From: an uncultured Faecalibacterium sp.
GTDB lineage: Bacteria; Bacillota; Clostridia; Oscillospirales; Ruminococcaceae
NCBI GenBank assembly: GCA_900765705.1
Contig: CAAFSR010000372.1
Location: forward strand, 1 to 15,979
Direction of reading: 5' to 3'
Length of the DNA stretch: 15,979 bases
Part shown: positions 1 to 6,694 of the stretch, in pieces
Layout of the letters: each line of letters opens with the position of its first letter
Position numbering within the stretch: the stretch's first letter is position 1
The notes under the pieces: generated by a model
What the model saw: the letters and a program-made list of their open reading frames with translations, nothing else
Database searches by the model: none
What the model was told of the DNA's origin: nothing
Program-made: the position numbers and the translations under genes

Positions 1-140
1 CCCCGGTCGTGCCATTCCAGCGCCACGATGCCGCAGCCGGAGCACAGGTCTGCAGCCTTCTGGCTGCGCTTCGGCTCACAAAAGCGCGCCAGCAGCAGCG
101 CGTCCGAGCCGAACCGGTGCTCCGGGGTGCAGTAGACCAT
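1..140 (-). CDS. N-terminus of a TrmN6-like SAM-dependent methyltransferase (partial)
   Basis: The minus strand from ATG at 138-140 reads 46 codons and runs off the left edge. Residues 8-20 contain HRFGSDALLLARF, the N-terminal signature of the YabB/TrmN6 family, which methylates N6 of an adenine in tRNA. Residues 31-38 are DLCSGCGI, the glycine-rich SAM-binding motif I. The catalytic NPPY motif would lie outside the window. In Bacillus-type genomes this gene follows ricT (yaaT), and here ricT lies upstream on the same strand with a ferredoxin gene between, which supports the call. No Shine-Dalgarno sequence precedes the ATG, and a TATAAT ends only 6 bases upstream, so the message may be leaderless. 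The frame stays open further upstream (for example ATG at 174-176), but that part resembles nothing I know. Substrate specificity cannot be judged from this fragment. Confidence 0.8.
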   Translation of the reverse strand, partial: MVYCTPEHRFGSDALLLARFCEPKRSQKAADLCSGCGIVALEWHDR

Positions 141-146
141 GGTTCT

Positions 147-175
147 ATTATACAAAACTTCCGTAGAATGTTCCA
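147..175 (-). promoter_or_regulatory. Candidate promoter of the methyltransferase gene (leaderless)
   Basis: On the minus strand a perfect TATAAT (147-152) lies 17 bp from TGGAAC (170-175), a poor -35. Only 6 bases separate TATAAT from the ATG, which places the expected transcription start at or next to the A of the start codon. Confidence 0.5.
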
Positions 176-241
176 TAGACAGTGTGCCGTTTCCCTTCCA
201 AAAAATGCAGGGTATTTTCCTGCGGAATTTGTGCATGAAAC

Positions 242-288
242 AAAAAGAGGGGCGGCTGCACAGTGTTGTGTGCACAGCGCTCTTTTTT
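242..288 (+). terminator. Imperfect, possibly bidirectional terminator hairpin
   Basis: AAAAAGAG (242-249) pairs with CTCTTTTT (280-287), and TGCACA (257-262) pairs with TGTGCA (269-274), with a bulge between the two helices. A T-run (283-288) closes it on the plus strand and an A-run (242-246) on the left makes it usable from the minus strand. No plus-strand gene precedes it. It could back up the ferredoxin terminator. Confidence 0.45.
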
Positions 289-309
289 GATGCGGACGAT
301 CCGGAATGG

Positions 310-353
310 CCGCTGCGGATGCTTTGGCCGTGTGCAGCGGAAATATATTTTTT
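310..353 (+). terminator. Weak terminator-like hairpin (plus strand)
   Basis: CCGCTGC (310-316) pairs with GCAGCGG (334-340) around a 17-nt loop. A T6 run (348-353) follows after 7 bases. The large loop and the gap before the T-run make this a weak candidate. Confidence 0.3.
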
Positions 354-359
354 GATTCA

Positions 360-400
360 GCAGTTCGGCGCGTCTGTGGACGCGCCGAACTGCGTTTTTT
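360..400 (+). terminator. Strong intrinsic terminator on the plus strand
   Basis: A perfect 13-bp GC-rich stem (360-372 with 381-393) and an 8-nt loop are followed at once by GTTTTTT (394-400). The minus strand has no T-run directly after the hairpin, so it is oriented to stop plus-strand transcription. No plus-strand gene lies upstream in the window. Confidence 0.7.
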
Positions 401-433
401 ACAGGAAAGAGCGGTTTTACTTTATGATACCAC

Positions 434-467
434 AAAAAAGGACTGCTGCACAGGTGTGCAGCAGTCC
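434..467 (-). terminator. Intrinsic terminator of the ferredoxin gene
   Basis: Two perfectly complementary 13-nt arms (440-452 and 455-467) form a stem whose tip must open as the loop. On the minus strand a T-run (434-438) follows. It lies about 30 bp beyond the ferredoxin stop codon. Confidence 0.85.
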
Positions 468-498
468 TTCTTGATGCGTTTTCAGCAAAAACTACTGA

Positions 499-669
499 TT
501 ATTCAGCAGCGATTGCACCAGTGGGGCAAGCACCCTCGCAAGCACCGCAATCGATGCAGGAATCAGCGTTCACAACTGCAGCGCCGTTCTCGATGGTGAT
601 AGCGCCAACCGGGCAAGCGCCCTCGCAAGCGCCGCAGCCAACACATGCGTCAGAAACCTTGTGTGCCAT
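499..669 (-). CDS. 2[4Fe-4S] bacterial ferredoxin
   Basis: A 56-residue soluble electron carrier, the usual length of clostridial ferredoxins. Two clusters are ligated by two CxxCxxCxxxCP motifs: C9, C12, C15 and C19-P20, then C38, C41, C44 and C48-P49. The two halves are near duplicates (CVGCGACEGACPVGAI and CIDCGACEGACPTGAI), as expected for this family. Such proteins carry low-potential electrons for pyruvate:ferredoxin oxidoreductase, hydrogenase or Rnf-type complexes; the specific partner is not visible here. ATG at 667-669 is preceded by GGAGAG (676-681) at 6 bp. An earlier in-frame start would add a tail unlike any ferredoxin. It has its own promoter and terminator and lies between ricT and the methyltransferase, which are neighbours in many Firmicutes. 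Confidence 0.96.
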   Translation of the reverse strand: MAHKVSDACVGCGACEGACPVGAITIENGAAVVNADSCIDCGACEGACPTGAIAAE

Positions 670-766
670 AATAAACTCTCCTTTTTTATCCCGTGCCGAT
701 GTAATTATGAAGAAACGTACCTTGGCACGGCCACGCACGCCCCCCGGAATTTGTATCCTTGTCTGC

Positions 767-795
767 ATTCTAACAAAGCAGGCCGGAAAAGGCAA
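767..795 (-). promoter_or_regulatory. Ferredoxin promoter
   Basis: Minus strand: -35 TTGCCT (790-795), 17-bp spacer, -10 TAGAAT (767-772) preceded by TGT, which gives an extended -10. The predicted start near 760 leaves a leader of about 90 nt before the ferredoxin ATG. Confidence 0.7.
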
Positions 796-814
796 GACTA
801 ACCGTGTTGCCATT

Positions 815-839
815 CCCACAAAATAAAATATTTTGTGGG
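815..839. promoter_or_regulatory. Perfect 11-bp palindrome upstream of the ferredoxin promoter
   Basis: CCCACAAAATA (815-825) and its exact complement TATTTTGTGGG (829-839) are separated by AAA. The site is centred about 35 bp upstream of the ferredoxin -35 box. There is no T-run after it in either direction, so a protein-binding site fits better than a terminator. The cognate regulator is unknown. Confidence 0.5.
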
Positions 840-840
840 G

Positions 841-937
841 TTGCACAAAAGCACGACCTAACTTATAGCCAAAATTGCCGGAGATTTTTAGCGAAAATCA
901 CGAAGTGCAGTTAGTTTTACAATACTAACCACGAACA
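841..937. other. Non-coding stretch with one short inverted repeat
   Basis: No gene is seen. GTTAGT (910-915) and ACTAAC (924-929) form a 6-bp inverted repeat with an 8-bp spacer, a possible operator but weak on its own. Repeat copy 1 begins immediately to the right. Confidence 0.35.
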
Positions 938-1068
938 AACCCTCTCAGCTTCGCTGCGCTCAGCAGCTCCCCCGAAGGGGGGAGCTTTTCGCTATCTGGC
1001 GGTAAGTAGAGCAAAACCTCCCCCTTTCGGGGGAGGTGGCATCGCCGTAGGCGATGACGGAGAGGGTT
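938..1068. repeat. Dispersed inverted-repeat element, copy 1
   Basis: The ends are AACCCTCTC (938-946) and GAGAGGGTT (1060-1068). Inside are a 9-bp hairpin (965-973 with 977-985 or 978-986), an 8-bp hairpin CCTCCCCC/GGGGGAGG (1017-1024 with 1029-1036) and a 7-bp hairpin CATCGCC/GGCGATG (1040-1046 with 1050-1056). The left arm can also pair with the right arm along most of its length, giving one long hairpin. Related copies lie at 7958-8089 and 9418-9574. It starts about 47 bp beyond the ricT stop codon, where no conventional terminator is seen, so it may also end ricT transcription. Confidence 0.9.
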
Positions 1069-1115
1069 CAAGCTAAGAGCAGCCCCTCAGTCGGAAAATT
1101 GCTCTCAAAGGATGC

Positions 1116-2057
1116 TTATTCCTTCTCGCTATTGCGGCGGCGGGGGCAGGCGGGGCGTTTTTCGTCCTCAGAGCTGGCCACCACCGGGGCGGGATTGCGC
1201 ACACCGGAGTAATCATCGTCCGGGTCGGGGCGGCGGGGCGGGCGCTTGCCGCCGCTCACATACTCGCACACGCCCACCTTGTAGTACCGGGGGGCAAGGC
1301 TCTCGGTGCCGCAGCGCACCCGCAGGTAGCCGGATACCGGGTTCACCTCCAGCACAGTGCCCAGACCGTCCGGGGTGCGCACCGTGCTGCCCACCATGGG
1401 CATGATGCTGTTCAGGTACTCGTAGGCGCTCTCCTCGTAGGCAAGGCAGCACATCAGGCGGCCGCAGGCACCGCTGATCTTGGTGGGGTTCAGCGAAAGG
1501 CCCTGCTCCTTGGCCATCTTGATGGAAACGGGCTGGAAATCCTTTAAAAAGCGGCTGCAGCAGAAAGGCTGGCCGCAGATGCCCAGACCGCCGATCATCT
1601 TGCTCTCGTCCCGCACGCCGATCTGGCGCAGCTCGATGCGGGTGTGGAAGATGCCGGCCAGATCCTTGACCAGCTCCCGGAAGTCCACCCGGCCGTCGGC
1701 GGTGAAGTAGAACATGATCTTGGAGCGGTCCAGCGTGTACTCGGCCTCCACCAGCTTCATCTCCAGCCCGTGGCGGGCAATGCACTCCTGACAGGTGTGG
1801 TAGGCGCGCTTTTCGTCCTCGCGGTTCTGGCGCATCCGGCGGATATCCACGCTGTCCGCCATGCGGGTAATGGGCTTGAGCGCCTTGGGCACGGCGGCAT
1901 CGGCCAGCTCCCGCACGCCCTGCACCACCTCGCCGCACTCCACGCCGCGGGCAGTCTCCACGATCACGAACTCCCCGGCGTGGATAACAGCGTCGCCGGG
2001 ATCAAAATAATAGCTTTTGCCGTTTTCCTTGAAACGGACCGAAATGACTTTTTTCAT
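1116..2057 (-). CDS. ricT: RicT/YaaT PSP1-domain protein, RNase Y specificity factor
   Basis: A 313-residue cytoplasmic PSP1-family protein. In Bacillus, RicT joins RicA and RicF in a complex carrying [4Fe-4S] clusters that directs RNase Y to selected operon mRNAs and is needed for sporulation and competence. Seen here: an N-terminal beta-rich part (1-60), the PSP1 core (about 60-145), and a cysteine-rich stretch, GGLGICGQPFCC then GACGRLMCC, giving C161, C166, C167, C198, C203 and C204. The spacing matches the conserved family cysteines. A charged, proline- and arginine-rich tail (about 270-313) is variable and probably disordered. ATG at 2055-2057 is preceded by GAGGAA. The holB and ricA-like neighbours of other genomes are absent here. 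Gut Clostridia of this type mostly do not sporulate, so an RNA-processing role is the likelier one. Confidence 0.93.
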   Translation of the reverse strand: MKKVISVRFKENGKSYYFDPGDAVIHAGEFVIVETARGVECGEVVQGVRELADAAVPKALKPITRMADSVDIRRMRQNREDEKRAYHTCQECIARHGLEMKLVEAEYTLDRSKIMFYFTADGRVDFRELVKDLAGIFHTRIELRQIGVRDESKMIGGLGICGQPFCCSRFLKDFQPVSIKMAKEQGLSLNPTKISGACGRLMCCLAYEESAYEYLNSIMPMVGSTVRTPDGLGTVLEVNPVSGYLRVRCGTESLAPRYYKVGVCEYVSGGKRPPRRPDPDDDYSGVRNPAPVVASSEDEKRPACPRRRNSEKE

Positions 2058-2113
2058 AGTGTTCCTCGTTTTTGTATCGGATAAGCCCTTTGCAGGGGCT
2101 GCTTTTTCAGTCT

Positions 2114-2128
2114 GCTGTTAGTATACCA
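2114..2128 (-). promoter_or_regulatory. ricT promoter (extended -10)
   Basis: On the minus strand TGG then TATACT (-10 at 2120-2125, TG element at 2127-2128) forms an extended -10. No good -35 lies 16-18 bp upstream. The start is expected near 2113, giving a leader of about 55 nt that contains a small AGCCC/GGGCT hairpin (2084-2100). Confidence 0.6.
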
Positions 2129-2159
2129 TAATCAAAAGCACATTTCTATGCAAAAAGAA

Positions 2160-2530
2160 AAGTCTTTGTACCCGCGGTAGGACGATTTGGAATGCGCTCC
2201 GCGTTGCTTTGCGCATCAATAGCGGAAAGATTATTTAAGATTTCGCGTTTGTCGCACTCTGCGGAGTGCTCCAAACGCATTTTCACGGGAGGGGTCGTAA
2301 CGGTAAACAGCATTTGCAGCGCCGCTTTCTGCGAAAGCGCGGCGCTGCGGCATCTCCCAAAGTTTTCCCTCCCTCTGCAATCATTCTGCCCGCTCAACCG
2401 TATGCAGTACGGAAAAGGTGTCGAAATTCTGTCCAGCGGCCAAGGGGAGGAACAAAGACAGACTGCCGTTTTTGGGCGGAAAAGTTATGCGTTTTGCAGA
2501 TTTTGACACAACTTTCGCAAAAGATTCGCC
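2160..2530. other. Intergenic region rich in hairpins, no credible gene
   Basis: This fills most of the gap between the divergent ricT and RND genes. Short open frames exist on both strands, but none has a ribosome binding site or a recognisable product. Clear structures are: GCGTTTG-tc-GCACTC / GAGTGC-tc-CAAACGC with a TGCG loop (2245-2278); a perfect 10-bp stem GCAGCGCCGC/GCGGCGCTGC (2316-2325 with 2339-2348) with TTTC/GAAA inside; and CCGTA/TACGG (2398-2402 with 2408-2412). It could be a structured RNA, a decayed repeat or a cluster of regulatory sites; the sequence does not decide between them. Confidence 0.5.
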
Positions 2531-2539
2531 GCAGCGCTA

Positions 2540-2567
2540 TTGAAAGCACACGCCCTGCGTGTATAAT
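2540..2567 (+). promoter_or_regulatory. Promoter of the RND transporter gene
   Basis: -35 TTGAAA (2540-2545), 16-bp spacer, perfect -10 TATAAT (2562-2567). The start is expected near 2574, giving a leader of about 75 nt that ends with AGGAG (2641-2645) just before the ATG. Confidence 0.8.
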
Positions 2568-2648
2568 AGAAATGTTAAGACCTTATTGCCCCGCAAAGAG
2601 GGAGGAACTGCTGCGCCGGGCGGCACGGCAGAGAAACGGTAGGAGAAG

Positions 2649-5600
2649 ATGGAAAAATTCAGTGTCAAAAAACCATTTACGGTGCTGGTTGCGGTCATCA
2701 TGGTGCTGGTGCTCGGCTTTGTGTCGATCACCAAGATGAAAACGAACCTGCTGCCGGATGTCAGCACCCCGTACCTGATGGTGGTTACCGTGTACCCCGG
2801 CGCAAGCCCGGAGCGCGTGGAGACCGAGGTCTCGGATGTGCTGCAGAATGCGCTTACGGTGCCCGGTGTGGAAAAGATCACCGCCACCTCGGCTGAAAAC
2901 TACAGCCTGCTGCTGATGCAGTTCGTGGACGACACGGATATGAACAGCGCACTGGTGAAGGTGTCCAACAAGCTGGATCAGGCCAAAAGCGACCTGCCGG
3001 AAACAGCACTGACCCCTTCTATCATAGAATACAGCATAAACATGAACGCCTTTATGACCGTGGCTGTCAGCCGCGAGGGCAGTTCGGTGTACGAGCTTTC
3101 TGATTTTATCAAAAACACCATGACCCCCTACGTCCAGCGCAAGGGCGGCGTGTCCAGCGTGTCTGCCAGCGCTCTGGTGGAGCAGCTGGTGCAGGTGCAG
3201 CTGAATCAGGCCAAGGTGGATGCCATCAACGAAAAGCTGCTGGAGCTCATCGACACCCAGCTGGAAGCGGCACACGCCCAGCTGGAGGATGCCGAGGCCA
3301 AGATCGCAGCCGGCCGTGCGGAATACGATAAGCAGTACTGGAACTTCGGCAATACCGTGTCCAACACGGTCATGGGCACTTTGAGCTCTGAGGTCGGGGA
3401 TGCCGTAGAGGTGGTGCGCAAGCAGGCCGAAGCACTGCTGCAGAGCGTCAACAACCTCATCGCTGTGGTCAAGCAACCCGAGGTGCAGCAGGCACTTATC
3501 GAGGTGCAGGCCGGCCTGCAGCGGGTCATGGACAAGTTCAACAACACCGGTATGCGGGATATCGACTCCCTCATCGAGATCGTGTCCGAGCTGCGCGATA
3601 TCACGGATAAGCTTTCCACTGCGTTGCAGACTTTGCAGCAGCGCATCAACACCGAGACCGGCAGTCAGGGCGAAGGCGCTGCGGATCTGGCAGACGAGCT
3701 GCAGCTGCAGGACAGCCTGAACGTCATCTACAAGACGCTGGACGACACCATCAAGGCCATGGACAACGTGCCCAGCCTGATGGCAGAGTTCTCCAAAGCA
3801 CTGGGCAACTATACCCAGCAGCAGCTCAATGCCTATATGCAGTTTACCGAGGCCCGTGAGATGCTGAACGAGTACGAAAAGCAGCTCAGCGAGGCCAAGA
3901 CCCAGTACGAGGCCGCCAAGGAAAAGGCCCTTGCCAGCGCCGATGTGGCCAAGCAGCTGGATATCAAGACCCTTTCCACCCTCATCTACGCCCAGAACTT
4001 CTCTATGCCCGCCGGTTACATCAAGGACGAAAGCGGCGAGTCGTGGCTGCTGAAGGTGGGCGAGGAATACGACAGCGTGGAGGATATCCGGGGTGCGCTG
4101 CTGCTGCACGTGGAGGGCTACGGCGACGTGCGCCTTTCCGATGTGGCAGATGTGGAGGTCATCGACAACGCCGCCGACAGCTATACCCGCCTGAACGGCG
4201 AGCAGGCCTCGGTGCTGAAAATTTACAAGGACGACAGCTCCAGCGCAGGTGACGTATCGGCCAACTGTCTGGACGCTTTCAAGGAGCTGGAAGCCCAGTA
4301 CGACGGCCTGCACGTTGTGGTGCTGTCCAATCAGGGCAACTACATCAGCATCCTGATCAAGAGCATCCTTACCAGTATGCTGGTGGGTGCGGCACTGGCC
4401 ATCATCGTGCTGGCCATCTTCCTGAAGGACATCAAGCCCACCATGGTGGTCGGCGTCAGTATCCCGCTGTCGGTGTTGTTTGCCGTGGTGCTGATGTACT
4501 TTACCGGGCTGGACCTGAACGTTATGACGCTGGCGGGTCTTTCGCTGGGCATCGGTATGCTGGTGGATAACTCGGTGGTCGTTATCGAGAACATCTACCG
4601 TCTGCGCGGCCGCGGCGTGCCCGCTGCCCGTGCTGCCGTGCAGGGCGCACGGCAGGTGGGTATGTCGGTCGTGGCCTCTACCCTTACCTCGGTGTGCGTC
4701 TTCCTGCCGGCAGTGTTCTCTACCAGCCTGATCCGCAGCCTGATGGGCCCCATGTCCCTGTGCATCGGCTACTGCCTGATGGCCTCCCTTATCGTGGCAC
4801 TGACCGTGGTGCCCGCCGCCTCCGCTACCGTGCTGAAGAACGCCCAGCCCAAAAAGCTGGCATGGTTCGATAAGATCCAGGACGCCTACGGCCGCAGTCT
4901 GGAAAAGGCGCTGGAAAAGCGCGCCGTGCCGCTGGCCGCCGCTGTGCTGCTGCTGGCCTTCTGCTGCTGGCGGGTGTTCTCCATGGGCATCGAGCTGCTG
5001 CCCACCAGCACCAGCAACGAGGCCATGATCACCCTTTCCACCACCGACACCCTCTCGCAGGACGAGTCCTACGATGTGGCCGGCAAGGTGGTGCAGGCTG
5101 TGATGGCCGTGGACGGCGTGGAGGAGGTAGGCATTACCCCGGACAACACCGTGTCGGGTATGGATGTTTCCAACCTTGGCCTGCCCTCTGCCATTACCGA
5201 CCTGCTGAACGCCGCCAACGGCTACGGCAAGTACAAGATCAACGTCAAGCTCAACGAGAGCCTTTCCTCTTCCAAGATCGATGCCGCCTGCAAGGCCATG
5301 GAAGAAGCCGTGGCCGGTGTTGCGGACTGCACCGCCACCGTCAAGCAGTACGGCATGACCGATGATTTGACCAGTCAGCTGACCACCGGCCTGACCATCA
5401 AGATCTACGGCACGGATGCCGAGACTCTGGCCGCCCTGTCCGAGAAGGTAGTGGATATCGTAAACAACAGCCCGGGCTTCCAGAACGCCACCAACGGTCT
5501 GGGTGCGGGCGACTCCACCATCATCCTGCAGGTGGACCGCGACAAGGTACGCGCCAACGGCCTGACCGTTGCGCAGGTGTACCAGCAGATCGCGGCGAAG

Positions 5601-6593
5601 CTGACCACCACCACCACAGCACAGACCCCCGTTACCGTGGACGGCACCACCATGGATGTGCAGATCAGCAACAATCTGGACCCGCTGACCAAGGAAAACA
5701 TGATGGACATGACCTTTGAGACCACCGTTATGTCCGCGGACGGCACCACCACCACCGGCACCTGCAAGCTGTCGGATATCGCCAGCTGGACCACCGGCAC
5801 CGCACCGGACTCCATCGTAAGCGAGAACCAGAACCAGTTCGTTACCGTTACTGCCGAAACTGCCCCGGGCTACAACACCACAGTGCAGGCCCGTTCCGTG
5901 AAAAAGGCGCTGGATGCCTTTGCCCTCACCGATGAAATGCCGGAGGGCTGCTCCTTCTCCATGGGCGGCGAGAGCGACAGCGTCAACTATATGACCAACG
6001 AGATGATCCAGTGGATGGCACTGGCACTGCCCTTTGTGTACCTTGTTATGGTGGCACAGTTCCAGAGCCTGCTGTCCCCCTTCATCGTGCTGTTCACCGT
6101 GCCGCTGGCCTTTACCGGCGGTCTGCTGGGTCTGATGCTCACCGGCCAGCAGCTGACCATGATCTCCCTGATGGGCTTCATCGTGCTGATGGGCACGGTC
6201 GTCAACAACGGCATCGTGTTCGTGGACTACGCCAACCAGCTGCGCATGGGCGGCATGGAGCGCCGCGCCGCGCTGGTGGCCACCGGCAAGACCCGTATGC
6301 GCCCCATCCTGATGACCACTCTGACCACCGTGCTGGCCATGCTGCAGATCGTGTTCAGCAACGACATGGCAAGCCAGCTGATGAGCGGCATGGCCATCGT
6401 CATCATCTGCGGCCTGAGCTACGCCACCCTGATGACCCTGTATATCGTGCCCATCCTGTACGATATCCTGTTCAAGAAGCCGCCGCTCAACGTGGATATC
6501 GGCAGCGACGAGGACTTGGACGACATCCCGGACGATGCCGCCGAGTTCATTGCCGCCCAGTCCGCCGCAGCACAGCCTCAGCCGGAAGCATAA
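2649..6593 (+). CDS. RND-superfamily (AcrB/SwrC-like) exporter with a coiled-coil insert
   Basis: A 1314-residue inner-membrane, proton-driven exporter of the AcrB/HAE type. TM1 lies at about 11-28, a TM bundle at 568-725, TM7 at about 760-775 and the last bundle at 1120-1275. Porter domains read LLPDVSTPYLMVVTVYPGAS (34-53) in the first half and IELLPTSTSNEAMITLS (781-797) in the second. TM4 carries GMLVDNSVVVIENIYR, with D640 matching AcrB D407 but N641 in place of D408. TM10 carries VVNNGIVFVDY, with Asn near AcrB K940, a variant common in Firmicutes relatives. Residues of about 190-437 are an extra helical, Glu/Ala/Lys/Gln-rich segment inserted at the start of the AcrB-type docking subdomain; the family sequence resumes at LSTLIYAQNFSMPAG. 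Typical relatives are about 1000-1050 residues. No adaptor or TolC-like gene is adjacent. The acidic C-terminal tail (1284-1314) is cytoplasmic. The substrate is unknown; drugs, lipids and surfactant-like peptides are known for relatives. Confidence 0.93.
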   Translation: MEKFSVKKPFTVLVAVIMVLVLGFVSITKMKTNLLPDVSTPYLMVVTVYPGASPERVETEVSDVLQNALTVPGVEKITATSAENYSLLLMQFVDDTDMNSALVKVSNKLDQAKSDLPETALTPSIIEYSINMNAFMTVAVSREGSSVYELSDFIKNTMTPYVQRKGGVSSVSASALVEQLVQVQLNQAKVDAINEKLLELIDTQLEAAHAQLEDAEAKIAAGRAEYDKQYWNFGNTVSNTVMGTLSSEVGDAVEVVRKQAEALLQSVNNLIAVVKQPEVQQALIEVQAGLQRVMDKFNNTGMRDIDSLIEIVSELRDITDKLSTALQTLQQRINTETGSQGEGAADLADELQLQDSLNVIYKTLDDTIKAMDNVPSLMAEFSKALGNYTQQQLNAYMQFTEAREMLNEYEKQLSEAKTQYEAAKEKALASADVAKQLDIKTLSTLIYAQNFSMPAGYIKDESGESWLLKVGEEYDSVEDIRGALLLHVEGYGDVRLSDVADVEVIDNAADSYTRLNGEQASVLKIYKDDSSSAGDVSANCLDAFKELEAQYDGLHVVVLSNQGNYISILIKSILTSMLVGAALAIIVLAIFLKDIKPTMVVGVSIPLSVLFAVVLMYFTGLDLNVMTLAGLSLGIGMLVDNSVVVIENIYRLRGRGVPAARAAVQGARQVGMSVVASTLTSVCVFLPAVFSTSLIRSLMGPMSLCIGYCLMASLIVALTVVPAASATVLKNAQPKKLAWFDKIQDAYGRSLEKALEKRAVPLAAAVLLLAFCCWRVFSMGIELLPTSTSNEAMITLSTTDTLSQDESYDVAGKVVQAVMAVDGVEEVGITPDNTVSGMDVSNLGLPSAITDLLNAANGYGKYKINVKLNESLSSSKIDAACKAMEEAVAGVADCTATVKQYGMTDDLTSQLTTGLTIKIYGTDAETLAALSEKVVDIVNNSPGFQNATNGLGAGDSTIILQVDRDKVRANGLTVAQVYQQIAAKLTTTTTAQTPVTVDGTTMDVQISNNLDPLTKENMMDMTFETTVMSADGTTTTGTCKLSDIASWTTGTAPDSIVSENQNQFVTVTAETAPGYNTTVQARSVKKALDAFALTDEMPEGCSFSMGGESDSVNYMTNEMIQWMALALPFVYLVMVAQFQSLLSPFIVLFTVPLAFTGGLLGLMLTGQQLTMISLMGFIVLMGTVVNNGIVFVDYANQLRMGGMERRAALVATGKTRMRPILMTTLTTVLAMLQIVFSNDMASQLMSGMAIVIICGLSYATLMTLYIVPILYDILFKKPPLNVDIGSDEDLDDIPDDAAEFIAAQSAAAQPQPEA

Positions 6594-6607
6594 GGCTTAC
6601 AAACGCA

Positions 6608-6646
6608 AGCGCCCCGCATTTCCACCGGAAGTGCGGGGCGCTTTTT
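6608..6646 (+). terminator. Terminator of the RND gene
   Basis: An outer 11-bp stem AGCGCCCCGCA/TGCGGGGCGCT (6608-6618 with 6632-6642) extends inward through a T-G pair and TTCC/GGAA to a 3-nt loop, followed by TTTTT (6642-6646). It lies 15 bp beyond the stop codon. Confidence 0.93.
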
Positions 6647-6694
6647 GATATTGTAGTCACTTTCGATGATTCTAACAAAAAATCCCTGTAAAAA

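Noticed and set aside
670..846. N-terminal extension of the ferredoxin
   Set aside because: It spans the promoter, and MAHKVSDACVGCGAC at the chosen start is the normal ferredoxin N-terminus with a proper ribosome binding site.
2146..2397. 83-codon minus-strand open frame upstream of ricT
   Set aside because: Crosses two strong hairpins and overlaps the ricT promoter; no ribosome binding site, no recognisable domain.
2503..2508. Perfect TTGACA upstream of the RND gene
   Set aside because: No -10 box at 16-18 bp (the sequence there is TCGCCG); the pair at 2540-2567 is much better.
2583..4313. Long open frame antisense to the RND gene (576 codons)
   Set aside because: It mirrors the GC-rich codons of a clearly homologous gene, has a low-complexity His/Leu/Gly composition, no ribosome binding site and no recognisable family.
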